A DNA stretch of 21,514 nt. It comes from DATLWR01 sp035576205. GTDB taxonomy: Bacteria; Pseudomonadota; Zetaproteobacteria; Mariprofundales; Mariprofundaceae. The notes below the pieces were generated by a model. It saw only the letters and a program-made list of their open reading frames with translations, had not been told where the DNA came from and ran no database searches. Location of the stretch: assembly GCA_035576205.1 (NCBI GenBank), contig DATLWR010000158.1:1-21514 (forward strand), written 5' to 3'. Shown piece after piece: positions 8,948 to 16,538 of this stretch. The translations under genes and the position numbers were made by a program. How positions within the stretch are numbered: position 1 is the first letter of the stretch; every line of letters starts with the position of its first letter.

Positions 8948-9837
8948 ATTTCCGTTGCGGCACGGTGGCATTGCTCGGCCGTCCGAACGTCGGCAAGTCG
9001 ACACTGCTGAACCGGTTGATCGGTGCGAAGGTGGCGATCGTGACGCCGAAACCTCAGACCACGCGCCACCGGATTCTCGGTATCTATTCCGACGAAGCGA
9101 AACAGATCGTCTTTGTCGATACGCCAGGTATCCATAAGGGCGACAAGCAGCTGAACCGCAATATGGTGCGCATCGCCTACGCGGCAGCCGAGGAGGCCGA
9201 TGTGCTGGTGATCATGCAGGATGCCAGCAAGCCCCTGGACGGCGGTACCCGGGCGCTGATCAGCCAGTTCGCGGAAGGCAGGCTGAAACAGCCGCGCATC
9301 CACGTGCTGAACAAGGTCGACCAGATCAGTAAGGAACTGCTGCTGCCGCGTCTGCAGGAGCTGCAGCGGCTCGATCCGGGTGCGGTGGCCTTCGTGCCGG
9401 TGTCGGCGAAAAAGGGTATTCAGACCGACGCGCTGCTGAAGGAGCTCGCCAAATACCTGCCGCAGCAGCCGGCCATCTACGATCCGGACTGGTTCACCGA
9501 CCAGAGCCAGCGGCAGCTGGCGGCCGAGTATGTGCGCGAGCAGGTGTTCCTCGCCATGCACCAGGAGATCCCGTTCCAGACGGCGGTGGATATCGAGAAT
9601 TTCGTGGAACAGGAGGGGCTCGTCGAGATCGATGCGGCGATCCTGGTCGGCAGCGAACGTCACAAGCCGATGCTGATCGGCAAGGGCGGCGAACAGCTGA
9701 AGATGGTTGGTACGCGTGCCCGGCTGGGGCTGGAGGAGCTGCTGGGTTGCCGGGTGCGGCTGAACCTGTGGGTCAAGGTGGACAGTAACTGGTTCGATCG
9801 CCCGGGACGTCTCAACGAACTGGGTCTGGATGGCTGA
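8926..9837 (+). CDS. era: GTPase Era (30S ribosome assembly factor)
   Basis: Ras-like GTPase that binds the 3' end of 16S rRNA and assists 30S maturation; often membrane-associated. It has 303 residues. G1 is GRPNVGKS (18-25), the switch region has PQTTRHRILG, G3 DTPGIH is 65-70 and G4 NKVD is 129-132. The C-terminal KH domain has MLIGKGGEQLKMVGTRAR. The ATG at 8926 lies inside the rnc 3' end with GGAG just upstream, and the stop overlaps the recO start by 8 bases. The rnc-era-recO order is the classic proteobacterial arrangement, here fully overlapping so that the products are probably made in proportion. Confidence 0.97.
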   Translation: MEQTESLDFRCGTVALLGRPNVGKSTLLNRLIGAKVAIVTPKPQTTRHRILGIYSDEAKQIVFVDTPGIHKGDKQLNRNMVRIAYAAAEEADVLVIMQDASKPLDGGTRALISQFAEGRLKQPRIHVLNKVDQISKELLLPRLQELQRLDPGAVAFVPVSAKKGIQTDALLKELAKYLPQQPAIYDPDWFTDQSQRQLAAEYVREQVFLAMHQEIPFQTAVDIENFVEQEGLVEIDAAILVGSERHKPMLIGKGGEQLKMVGTRARLGLEELLGCRVRLNLWVKVDSNWFDRPGRLNELGLDG

Positions 9838-10510
9838 ACTGGTTGACGCAGCGCTGCTGCTGCGCCGCATTCCCTACGGAGATACCTCGCTGATCTGTCA
9901 TTTCCTGACCGAGCGGCACGGACGCATCGCCCTGATGGCGCGTGGAGCCCGACGCAACAAGAGCAGTCTGCGGGCCGGGTTGTCGCCGTTGCGCCTGCTT
10001 TCCATCACCTGGCGGGCCGGGCGAAGCGGCATGGGTACGCTGCTGGATGTCGATTGTGCAGAGCCGCTGCTCGACGAAGCCGGGCTGCTGGAGGGTCTGG
10101 AGCTGCTGGCTGTAGCTGCGGGCCTCTTCCAGGAAGGCGATCCGCACGGTTTTGCCGAGACCCGCGAGGCGCTGGGCATGCTCGCCTCCCGAAAGGCGCC
10201 GGAGGGGCTTCTGGCCGCCAGCTGGCTGCTGCTCGAACGGGCCGGCTGGATCGGCGATCTCGATCACTGCTGGCAATGCGGTAATCCCGGGTTAGAGACA
10301 GCGACGATGTTCTGGCAGCAGGCGCAGCTGGTGTGTGCCGCCTGCGGCGGCGGGGCGGAGGTGTCGGCCGGCCTGCGCAAGGGGATCCGTGGCGTGCTGG
10401 CACAGCCGAATGTACGATTGGGCGCACGCGATGCCGAGCAATGGCGCGCCATGATCGGGCTGATCCTGAAGTCGCAAGGACTCAGGGCGCCCGATACGTT
10501 CAGGGTTTGA
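9830..10510 (+). CDS. recO: DNA repair protein RecO
   Basis: Mediator of the RecFOR recombination pathway: helps replace SSB by RecA on single-stranded gaps. It has 226 residues. The N-terminal OB-fold region begins DAALLLRRIPYGDTSLICHFLT, typical of RecO, and a helical domain follows. A complete four-cysteine zinc site is present: Cys147, Cys150, Cys169 and Cys172 (CWQC and CAAC), a feature the E. coli protein is not known for but many RecO proteins carry. The ATG lies 8 bases inside era, so translation is coupled. pdxJ starts 7 bases after the stop. Confidence 0.93.
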   Translation: MAELVDAALLLRRIPYGDTSLICHFLTERHGRIALMARGARRNKSSLRAGLSPLRLLSITWRAGRSGMGTLLDVDCAEPLLDEAGLLEGLELLAVAAGLFQEGDPHGFAETREALGMLASRKAPEGLLAASWLLLERAGWIGDLDHCWQCGNPGLETATMFWQQAQLVCAACGGGAEVSAGLRKGIRGVLAQPNVRLGARDAEQWRAMIGLILKSQGLRAPDTFRV

Positions 10511-10517
10511 GGTTCAC

Positions 10518-11225
10518 ATGCATCTCGGAGTCAATATCGATCATATCGCCACGTTGCGGCAGGCACGGCTTGTCGACTATCCCGATCCGGTGACGGCGGC
10601 CAGCCTTTGCCTGGAGGGCGGGGCGGACGGCATCACCGCCCATCTGCGCGAGGACCGGCGCCATATCCAGGATCGCGACATGGAACGTTTGGCCACACTG
10701 CCGCTGCACCTGAACATGGAGATGGCTGCTACCAACGAGATGGTGGTCATTGCCGAACGCCTCAGGCCGGCGGCCTGTTGCCTGGTACCGGAGAAGCGCG
10801 AGGAGCTGACTACCGAGGGCGGGCTCGACGTGGCCGGCCACCAGGTGCGGCTGGCCAGTATCGTCGAGCGTCTCTCTGCAGCCGGCTGCCGCGTCTCCAT
10901 GTTCATCGATCCCGATCCGGTGCAGGTGGAGGCTTCCAAGGCGATCGGCGCACCGGTGGTGGAGCTGCATACCGGCCATTACGCGAATCTCACAGGCGAG
11001 GCGCAGGCCAAGGAACTCGCGGCCATCCGTGATGCCGCGAAGCATGCTGCCGACCTCGGCCTCATCGTACACGCCGGCCACGGCCTGACTCTCTCCAACA
11101 CACCGGCCATGGTGGCGATCCCCGAGATCGAGGGGCTGAACATCGGCCATGCCATCGTTGCCGACGCCGTCTTCAAGGGGCTCGTGCGGGCGGTAGCCGA
11201 CTTCAAGGCGGTAATGGCGCGTTGA
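10518..11225 (+). CDS. pdxJ: Pyridoxine 5'-phosphate synthase
   Basis: Condenses 1-deoxy-D-xylulose-5-phosphate with 3-amino-2-oxopropyl phosphate to pyridoxine 5'-phosphate in the DXP-dependent vitamin B6 pathway. The TIM-barrel protein has 235 residues. Conserved parts are GVNIDHIATLRQAR (4-17), ITAHLREDRRHI with His42, LNMEMA with Glu68, VELHTGHYA with Glu149, and IVHAGHGL with His185 and His188. The ATG at 10518 has TTGAGG 6 bases upstream. The pdxJ-acpS pairing after recO is conserved in gammaproteobacteria; here the stop overlaps the acpS TTG by four bases. Confidence 0.97.
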   Translation: MHLGVNIDHIATLRQARLVDYPDPVTAASLCLEGGADGITAHLREDRRHIQDRDMERLATLPLHLNMEMAATNEMVVIAERLRPAACCLVPEKREELTTEGGLDVAGHQVRLASIVERLSAAGCRVSMFIDPDPVQVEASKAIGAPVVELHTGHYANLTGEAQAKELAAIRDAAKHAADLGLIVHAGHGLTLSNTPAMVAIPEIEGLNIGHAIVADAVFKGLVRAVADFKAVMAR

Positions 11226-11602
11226 TCGTCGGTATCGGTACAGATCGGGTAGTGATCGCGCGTATCGGCTCGTCGCTGGCGCGTTTCGACGAACGTTTCA
11301 TCCGGCGGATCTATACGGATCACGAGGCCCGGCAGTCGCTGGCCAAGGGGAATTCGGCGCGCCGCTTCGCCATGCTGTTCGCCGGCAAGGAGGCGGTTGC
11401 CAAGGCTCTCGGTACCGGTTTCCATCAAGGAGTAGCGCCGTCCCACATCGAGATCATCCACCAGCCGTCCGGCAAGCCGGAGGTACAGTTGCACCATGGC
11501 GCACTGGCGGCAGCCAGGCGTCTGGGCATCCAGACCGTCCACATTTCGCTCACCGACGATGACGGCATCGCCATGGCCTTTGCGGTGGCTGAATCATCCT
11601 GA
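11222..11602 (+). CDS. acpS: Holo-[acyl-carrier-protein] synthase
   Basis: Transfers 4'-phosphopantetheine from CoA to acyl carrier protein, activating fatty-acid synthesis. The 126-residue length is typical. The magnesium ligands are visible: Asp8 in IVGIGTD and Glu57 in FAGKEAVAKALGTGF. The start is TTG at 11222, overlapping the pdxJ stop (TTGA), because the family always begins right at this IVGIGTD strand and no ATG exists upstream in frame nearby. The stretch after GTD reads RVVIARI, where most relatives have an acidic residue (IVEIARI); this is a small oddity with no clear consequence. It appears to be the last gene of the lepA-acpS block. Confidence 0.95.
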   Translation: MIVGIGTDRVVIARIGSSLARFDERFIRRIYTDHEARQSLAKGNSARRFAMLFAGKEAVAKALGTGFHQGVAPSHIEIIHQPSGKPEVQLHHGALAAARRLGIQTVHISLTDDDGIAMAFAVAESS

Positions 11603-11716
11603 TTCTCCTGTAGATCCAAGGCGTATTTCCGCGCCGTTCCGGTTTGACAATAACACGGGATGTTCAGCCTGTTCTCCTGACGCACTTCGGCTATGATCGT
11701 TCAAGCGGAGGTGTGC
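11603..11716. other. Intergenic region acpS-ald
   Basis: This 114-base gap separates the housekeeping operon from ald. A perfect TTGACA is at 11644-11649, but no -10-like hexamer lies 16-18 bases after it. TATGAT at 11692-11697 matches a -10 at 5 of 6 positions, lacks a matching -35 and lies 20 bases before the ald ATG; it may be part of an activator-dependent promoter. Several short GC-rich repeats occur after acpS but none forms a convincing terminator with a T-tract. Confidence 0.3.
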
Positions 11717-12826
11717 ATGAACATCGGTGTGCCGAAGGAGATCAAGAACCGCGAACATCGGGTCAGTCTGACACCGGCCAATGTCGCCGAGTTGTGCCTG
11801 GCCGGGCACAGGGTCGTCGTGCAATCGAACGCAGGTGCCGGATGCGGTTTCGAAGACAGCGATTACCGCCATGCCGGCGCCTCGATAACCGTTGCGGCGG
11901 CCGAAGCCTGGGGCACCGAACTGGTGGTCAAGGTCAAGGAGCCGTTGCCGCAGGAGTATGGATTCCTGCGGCAGGGACTGGTCCTGTTCACCTACCTGCA
12001 TCTGGCATCGGTCCCCGAACTGGCCGACAAGCTTCTCGAGACCGGTGTCAGGGCGATCGGTTACGAAACCGTCCAGCTCGAGGATGGTTCGCTGCCGCTG
12101 TTGGCACCGATGAGCCATATCGCCGGGCGCTTGGCAGTGCAGATGGGCGTCCACTACCTGCAGGCTGAGAACGGTACGTCTTGCCAGGGATCCGGATTGC
12201 TGCCGGGCGGCATCGACAACGTGCCGCCGGCGCATGTCCTGATTCTCGGCGGCGGCAATGCCGGCAGCCATGCGGCGATGGCCGCGGCAGGGCTCGGCGC
12301 CCGCGTGACGGTGCTGGATAACCGGGCCGATCATGTGAAGCGGTTGCGGCCGCTGTTGCCGGCAACGGTTGACGTCGAGCTGATGCGGCGGGATTGCCTG
12401 GCGCCGCTTCTGGCCAGTGCCGACCTGTTGATCGGTGCCGCCCTCGTGCCGGGCGAGCATGCGCCGGAACTTCTATCGCGCGAAATGCTTGCAACGATGC
12501 GTAAGGGAAGCGTCTTCGTCGATATCGCCATCGATCAGGGCGGCATGTCGGAAAGCAGCCGACCGACGAGCTACGACGAGCCGGTCTATGTCGATACGGG
12601 GATCATCCACTGCTGCCTGCCGAACATGCCGGCAGCCGTACCACTGACCAGCACGCGGGCCCTGACTGCGGCGACGCTCCCCTATGTGCGTGCCATCGCC
12701 GATCTCGGGGTTGCCGGGGCGATCGAGCATTTGCCGGAGCTGGGGTTCGGCATCAACACATGGGACGGCGAGTTGCGGCACCCGGGAGTCGCCGCGGCTC
12801 TACGCGAGCTGTCCGGTAATTCCTGA
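11717..12826 (+). CDS. ald: Alanine dehydrogenase
   Basis: NAD-dependent reversible oxidative deamination of L-alanine to pyruvate and ammonium. It has 369 residues, normal for the family. I choose ATG 11717 because the protein then begins MNIGVPKEIKNREHRVSLTP, exactly the family N-terminus, and GGAGGT ends 4 bases upstream; an in-frame ATG at 11693 would add eight unconserved residues. Substrate residues visible are Arg15, Lys74 (KVKEP), His95 (FTYLHLA) and Asp269 (VDIAIDQGG); the Rossmann motif is LGGGNAGSHAAMAAAGLG. NMPAAVPLTSTRALT near the end is also typical. It is preceded by its own short gap, so is probably transcribed separately. Its stop abuts the stop of the convergent peroxidase gene. 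Confidence 0.95.
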   Translation: MNIGVPKEIKNREHRVSLTPANVAELCLAGHRVVVQSNAGAGCGFEDSDYRHAGASITVAAAEAWGTELVVKVKEPLPQEYGFLRQGLVLFTYLHLASVPELADKLLETGVRAIGYETVQLEDGSLPLLAPMSHIAGRLAVQMGVHYLQAENGTSCQGSGLLPGGIDNVPPAHVLILGGGNAGSHAAMAAAGLGARVTVLDNRADHVKRLRPLLPATVDVELMRRDCLAPLLASADLLIGAALVPGEHAPELLSREMLATMRKGSVFVDIAIDQGGMSESSRPTSYDEPVYVDTGIIHCCLPNMPAAVPLTSTRALTAATLPYVRAIADLGVAGAIEHLPELGFGINTWDGELRHPGVAAALRELSGNS

Positions 12827-13837
12827 TCAGCGGTTGATCGGCAGGTTCGGTACGGTCGTCTGGATCGGCGGTGCACTCAGCGAGCGCAGGAAATCCAGCA
12901 GATCCTCAACATCCACTTCACTGAGATCGAGCGGTTGCAGGGCATCCGATGGTGAATGGCGTTCGCCGCCGGTGACATAGAAGTGCAGGACCTCGCGAAG
13001 TGTCGCTTTCTGGCCGGCATGCATGTAGGGCGGGGTTTCCGCGACCTGGCGTAGCGGCGGCGTGCGGAAGGCATTCTGGTCCTCCGCTTGCAGCGTGACC
13101 TCGAAACGCCCCGGGTCGATGCTGTTCGAGCCGGTGCGGTGGAACCGGAAATCACTGAAAAAGGGCGGCGTATGACATTTCACGCAGGAGGCCTTGCCGA
13201 TAAACAGCCGGTAGCCTCGCTGGGCGCTTTCGTCCAGGGCTTTCTTGTCGCCGCCCACCCAGCGGTCGAAGGGTGAGTCGTCCATCGTCAGTGTCCGGAC
13301 ATAGGTGGCAATGGCGGCAACGACGTTCTCCGCCGTGATTTCATCATTGCTGAAAACCTTCTGGAACTCCTGGCGGTACTCGCTGATGCTCCGGAGCTGT
13401 GCCACGGTTTCCTCGATCATCAGCGGATCGCTCGTGCCGCCGATGTGGTCGTTGATAGCGGCCTCCAGCTGCGTGGCCCTGCCATCCCAGAAGAAATTCG
13501 GTGCGTAGGCAGCATTGATCAGCGAAGGCGTCTGCCGCGGCAGGGCATGGCGGTTGACCATGGCCTGCGGCAGCCCGTCCGAGAAATTGAGGCCGGGCTG
13601 GTGGCAGCTGGAGCAGGCCATGTGGTTGGAATTCAGCCGGGAATCGAAGAACAGCTGCTTGCCAAGTCTGGCCTTGGCCTGGCTGAAAGGGTTGCTGGCC
13701 GGAAATTCGACAGCAGGGAGTTTCCAGGCCGAAAGCGGCAGGGCCGCACCGGCAGCGGACGTGGAAGCAGCTTGGGCATGGGATGCAGTAGCAAAACAGA
13801 ACAGGCAGCAAGAAGCCAGGAATACCGACAGGCGCAA
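12827..13837 (-). CDS. Periplasmic di-heme cytochrome c peroxidase (CcpA/MauG family)
   Basis: Exported di-heme c protein predicted to reduce hydrogen peroxide using electrons from small cytochromes. It has 336 residues. A signal peptide covers about 1-21 (cut after SHA). Heme motifs are CSSCH (Cys75-His79) and CVKCH (Cys218-His222). APNFFWDGRA has the conserved Trp117, and PYMHAG supplies Met272, the likely distal ligand of the high-potential heme; this favours a peroxidase over MauG-type enzymes, in which I recall a Tyr at that position. The start is TTG 13837, supported by a GGAGGT Shine-Dalgarno 5 bases upstream. TACAAT (13853-13858, minus strand) is a possible -10. Physiological role beyond peroxide removal is inferred only. 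Confidence 0.9.
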   Translation of the reverse strand: MRLSVFLASCCLFCFATASHAQAASTSAAGAALPLSAWKLPAVEFPASNPFSQAKARLGKQLFFDSRLNSNHMACSSCHQPGLNFSDGLPQAMVNRHALPRQTPSLINAAYAPNFFWDGRATQLEAAINDHIGGTSDPLMIEETVAQLRSISEYRQEFQKVFSNDEITAENVVAAIATYVRTLTMDDSPFDRWVGGDKKALDESAQRGYRLFIGKASCVKCHTPPFFSDFRFHRTGSNSIDPGRFEVTLQAEDQNAFRTPPLRQVAETPPYMHAGQKATLREVLHFYVTGGERHSPSDALQPLDLSEVDVEDLLDFLRSLSAPPIQTTVPNLPINR

Positions 13838-13926
13838 ACTCTACCTCCGTGTATTGTAATCCCGCCTGCCCCTGTAGCGGATGTTAACCGACCCGAAGTG
13901 CTCTGAGAAGCGCATGCTGCGCACCG
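13838..13926 (-). other. Intergenic region queC-peroxidase
   Basis: This 89-base gap lies on the minus-strand path from queC to the peroxidase gene. Just after the queC stop is a small inverted repeat, GCGCA (13910-13914) and TGCGC (13918-13922) with a three-base loop, too short and without enough T residues to be a convincing terminator. Close to the peroxidase gene is TACAAT (13853-13858, read on minus), 5 of 6 matches to a -10, but no good -35 at 16-18 bases. The peroxidase probably has its own promoter here. Confidence 0.3.
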
Positions 13927-14607
13927 TCAGTCGGCCGGGTAAGGGAGCGGGTCGCTGCGGCCGAGATCGGCAAATCCCTGCCGGCGGAAATGGCAGGAGT
14001 CGCAATGGCCGCAAGGGCGGCCGTCGGGAAGCGGGTCGTAACAGGAGCGCGTCAGGCTGTAATCGAGGCCGAGTTCAAGACCCAGGGTGATGATCCCGGA
14101 TTTTTTCAGCTTCAGCAGCGGTGCCACCACTTCCAGTTGTTGGCCCTCCACGCCGGATTTGGTGCCGAGATTGACCGTGCGGGCGAAGGATTCGAGGAAT
14201 TCCGGCCGACAGTCCGGGTAACCCGAGTAATCGACGATATTGGCACCGATCACCAGTTTGGTGGCGCCGACGGCCTCGGCCACGGCGGCCGCGAGCGACA
14301 GGAAGATCAGGTTGCGCGCCGGCACGTAGGTGGCGGGTATACCGCTCTGGCCCGCAGCGTCCTTGGGGACTGCCTGCTCAGAGGTCAATGCCGAGTGGCC
14401 GATAGCCCTGAGGTCGACGGCGATCTGCCGGTGATCGCGGATGCCGAAGAAACGGGCGACCTCGGCCGAGGCCGCCAGTTCAACCTTGTGCCGCTGGCCA
14501 TAATCGAAGGCTACCGTATGGCACTCCCAGCCTTGGCGGCGAACAGCCCAGGCGAGTGCCGTACTCGAATCGAGGCCGCCGGAAAGCAGCACCACGGCGC
14601 GTGTCAT
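13927..14607 (-). CDS. queC: 7-cyano-7-deazaguanine (preQ0) synthase
   Basis: ATP-dependent conversion of 7-carboxy-7-deazaguanine to preQ0 in the queuosine pathway. It has 226 residues from ATG 14607, which overlaps the queE stop (ATGA). The N-terminal PP-loop is LLSGGLDSSTALAW, followed by AFDYGQRH. DYSGYPDCRPEF is a QueC hallmark, and the C-terminal zinc site is Cys189, Cys199, Cys202 and Cys205 (CYDPLPDGRPCGHCDSC). The frame remains open upstream into queE, but that extension is not QueC-like. It is the distal gene of the Tol-Pal transcript, an arrangement seen in many proteobacteria. Confidence 0.96.
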   Translation of the reverse strand: MTRAVVLLSGGLDSSTALAWAVRRQGWECHTVAFDYGQRHKVELAASAEVARFFGIRDHRQIAVDLRAIGHSALTSEQAVPKDAAGQSGIPATYVPARNLIFLSLAAAVAEAVGATKLVIGANIVDYSGYPDCRPEFLESFARTVNLGTKSGVEGQQLEVVAPLLKLKKSGIITLGLELGLDYSLTRSCYDPLPDGRPCGHCDSCHFRRQGFADLGRSDPLPYPAD

Positions 14608-15272
14608 ACGCCGACCGCCTGGTGGCCCCAGATGGATTTGTGCTGCTGCAACTGCAGACGGACCGGCGGATTGTCCTCGAGCAGCCAGCGGGAGAGTTCC
14701 TGCGGTTCCAGCTGTCCCCAGCAGGGGGAGAAGAGCATGGGGATATCCAGCGAAGCGAGCTTGTGCTTCCGGATACAGTCGAGGCTCCACAGGTAATCCT
14801 CGCGGCCGGTCAGCACGAACTTGAGTTCGTCGCCATGGTGCAGATGCGCCAGATTCTGCCAGCGATTGCGGTGTGACTCGCCGCTGCCGGGAGTCTTGAT
14901 GTCGACGATCCGGCGAACGTGCGGCGGAACCCGACTGATATCCAGGGCTCCCGATGTTTCGAGCTGGACGACGGCATCGCAAGCCGTGAGCGCTTCAAGC
15001 AGCGCCAGGCACTGCTTCTGTGCCAGCGGCTCGCCGCCGGTTACCAGCACCAATGGCCGGCGCGCCTGTTGGACCTGCTCGACGATGTCGGCAATCGGCA
15101 TCGGCTGGCCGCTCTCCATCGGAATCGCCTCCGGTGTGTCGCAATAGCCACAATTCAGGGGACACCCGGCCAGCCGGATCAGGGTACAGGGCATGCCGAT
15201 CAGGGTGCTTTCACCCTGAATCGCATCGTAGATTTCGTATACCCTGATCTGGCCGGCGGTTGCGGATGAAAT
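14604..15272 (-). CDS. queE: 7-carboxy-7-deazaguanine synthase (radical SAM), probable ATT start
   Basis: Radical SAM enzyme that converts 6-carboxytetrahydropterin to 7-carboxy-7-deazaguanine (queuosine pathway). The iron-sulfur cluster motif CPLNCGYC is Cys37, Cys41 and Cys44; TGGEP follows. The first ATG in frame (15194) would give 196 residues and cut off the family segment RVYEIYDAIQGESTLIG, which is clearly encoded upstream. Between that segment and the end of cpoB the frame has no ATG, GTG or TTG. ATT at 15270-15272 comes 2 bases after the cpoB stop and 8 bases after GGGAG (15281-15285, minus), so it is the best start and gives 222 residues, the usual length. A base-call error is the alternative. 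Stop overlaps queC. Confidence 0.88.
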   Translation of the reverse strand: MSSATAGQIRVYEIYDAIQGESTLIGMPCTLIRLAGCPLNCGYCDTPEAIPMESGQPMPIADIVEQVQQARRPLVLVTGGEPLAQKQCLALLEALTACDAVVQLETSGALDISRVPPHVRRIVDIKTPGSGESHRNRWQNLAHLHHGDELKFVLTGREDYLWSLDCIRKHKLASLDIPMLFSPCWGQLEPQELSRWLLEDNPPVRLQLQQHKSIWGHQAVGV

Positions 15273-15274
15273 GG

Positions 15275-16063
15275 CTATTTCTCCCGCTTCAGGGCTGCAT
15301 TGATACTTTGCAGGGCGTTGCGTGCCTGTTCGGCCAATGGCGAGTCGCCGTGTTCCCGAAGCAGGCGTTCATAGACGGCTTTCGCATCGCCCGGGCGCTT
15401 GTTTTCCTGATAAATCTGCCCAAGGCGCAGCAGTGCCGAAGCATGCTTGATGCTGTCCGGATAGTTCCTGACGACATGATCGAGAGCCTCGATGGCCTTG
15501 GTGGTCTTGCGCTGGGCGAAAAGGCTTTCGCCAAGCCAGTACCACGCCTGATCGCTGTACTCGCCTTTCGGGAATTTCTCGAGCAGCTGGGCAAACTGCA
15601 GGGATGCTTCGTCGTAACGGCCGCTTTTCAGTGCCAGGTAGGCAGCGGTATAGATATTCTTTTCGTCTTCCGAAGCGTCGGCTGGTTGGGTCGCCTGCTG
15701 GATGGCAGCTTCGGCCTGGTTGATTTTCTGTACCAGCCGTGAAGCCGACGATTTTTTTGTCGAGGATGATTTGGGTGACGGCAGACGGATCTGGACACCT
15801 TCCAGCGCCTGCGAGATCGCCTCGATCTGTGCATTTTGCTGCTGTGTCTGTTGTTCGAGATCGGCGATACGCTGTTCGAGCTGGTCGATATGCTCTGCAT
15901 CCTTGGCATGCTGGGCTGACAGGTCCTGCATGGATTTCATGACCATGTCGCGGTCGTTCTGCCAGCTGTCACTCCGATGGTCCGATGCACAGGCCGAGAG
16001 GCCGAGCAGACATACCAAAAGCAAGGCCACCGGTAAAACCGGTGGCCTTCCCTCGAACGTCAA
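15275..16063 (-). CDS. cpoB: CpoB/YbgF-like TPR protein of the Tol-Pal system, probable lipoprotein
   Basis: Periplasmic coordinator of Tol-Pal with cell-wall synthesis. After a hydrophobic segment with a lipobox (LSAC) comes a coiled coil (about 40-85, rich in Gln, Glu, Ile and Leu), a Ser/Lys linker and tetratricopeptide repeats to the C-terminus (AAYLALKSGRYDEASLQFAQ and similar). The lipobox is notable because E. coli CpoB is soluble. The start is uncertain: I use TTG 16063, 10 bases after pal, which gives a signal segment containing one Arg and 262 residues, but it has no Shine-Dalgarno. GTG 16030 is possible, giving a very short uncharged signal, and is buried in the hairpin at 16023-16049. 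No in-frame ATG occurs between pal and the lipobox. The stop lies 2 bases before the queE start. Confidence 0.88.
   Translation of the reverse strand: MTFEGRPPVLPVALLLVCLLGLSACASDHRSDSWQNDRDMVMKSMQDLSAQHAKDAEHIDQLEQRIADLEQQTQQQNAQIEAISQALEGVQIRLPSPKSSSTKKSSASRLVQKINQAEAAIQQATQPADASEDEKNIYTAAYLALKSGRYDEASLQFAQLLEKFPKGEYSDQAWYWLGESLFAQRKTTKAIEALDHVVRNYPDSIKHASALLRLGQIYQENKRPGDAKAVYERLLREHGDSPLAEQARNALQSINAALKREK
16023..16049. repeat. Perfect 12-bp inverted repeat with 3-base loop at the pal-cpoB junction
   Basis: AAGGCCACCGGT (16023-16034) and ACCGGTGGCCTT (16038-16049) are perfect reverse complements around AAA. In the tol-pal message (minus strand) the loop is UUU and the stem is followed by GCUUUUGG, a short U-rich run. 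It starts 24 bases after the pal stop. It could act as an attenuating or leaky terminator lowering cpoB, queE and queC relative to pal, as an mRNA-stabilising 3' end for pal, or as a block on a downstream cpoB start. With the TTG 16063 start it lies inside the cpoB signal-peptide coding sequence. Confidence 0.7.
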
Positions 16064-16073
16064 GATGGCGTGT

Positions 16074-16538
16074 TTAGCGGATATCCGCACGCCGGTTCTG
16101 TGCCCAGCAGGCTTCGCCTGAGCCGGTGCACACCGGTTTCTCTTCACCGAAGGAGACGGTGTCGATGCGGCTGGCGCTGACGCCGTGGCTGACCAGGTAA
16201 TCACGTACGCTGTCGGCACGACGCTGACCCAGGGCCAGGTTGTACTCGCGGCTGCCGCGCTGGTCGCAGTTGCCTTCGACGGTGACGTGCGTCGAATTGC
16301 TGTTCAGCCATGTGGCCCACGCATCGAGAACGGCCTGCGAGGCGGAATCCAGATTCGACTTGTCGAATGCAAAGTAGACGGAGATCGTCGACGGCTTGCT
16401 GACCGTCTTCTGGACCGGTGCAGTTGTCGGTTTGGCTGCCGGTTCGCTGACAACTTCTTTCTTGGCGCAGCCTGCGAACAGCAGGCCGGCAGCAGCCATG
16501 GCAACAACGGCGAATTTGATGGAACGATGAGAATTCAT
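16074..16538 (-). CDS. pal: Peptidoglycan-associated lipoprotein Pal
   Basis: Outer-membrane lipoprotein that binds peptidoglycan and TolB/TolA, holding the outer membrane to the wall at the septum. It has 154 residues: signal peptide with lipobox LFAGC (lipidated Cys24), a flexible Pro/Thr/Lys linker to about 48, then the OmpA-like domain with VYFAFDKSNLD, EGNCDQRGSREYNLALGQRRA and WAQNRRADI. The usual EGHCDERG is changed to EGNCDQRG, but the Asp and the downstream NLALGQRRA peptidoglycan-binding residues are kept. ATG 16538 has a strong GGGAGGAT Shine-Dalgarno. It is followed by the perfect hairpin, then cpoB. Confidence 0.96.
   Translation of the reverse strand: MNSHRSIKFAVVAMAAAGLLFAGCAKKEVVSEPAAKPTTAPVQKTVSKPSTISVYFAFDKSNLDSASQAVLDAWATWLNSNSTHVTVEGNCDQRGSREYNLALGQRRADSVRDYLVSHGVSASRIDTVSFGEEKPVCTGSGEACWAQNRRADIR

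Noticed and set aside
11644..11672. Perfect TTGACA as a -35 box for ald
   Set aside because: No acceptable -10 lies 16-18 bases downstream; the good -10-like TATGAT is 42 bases away.
13910..13922. Rho-independent terminator after queC
   Set aside because: The stem is only five pairs and is not followed by a T-tract.
14608..14982. Upstream extension of queC to an ATG at 14982
   Set aside because: It overlaps queE coding sequence and does not look like QueC; the ATG at 14607 sits right before the PP-loop and forms the usual four-base overlap.
16064..16219. Upstream ATG (16219) for cpoB inside pal
   Set aside because: It would add some 50 residues read out of frame through pal ahead of the lipoprotein signal, which must be near the N-terminus.
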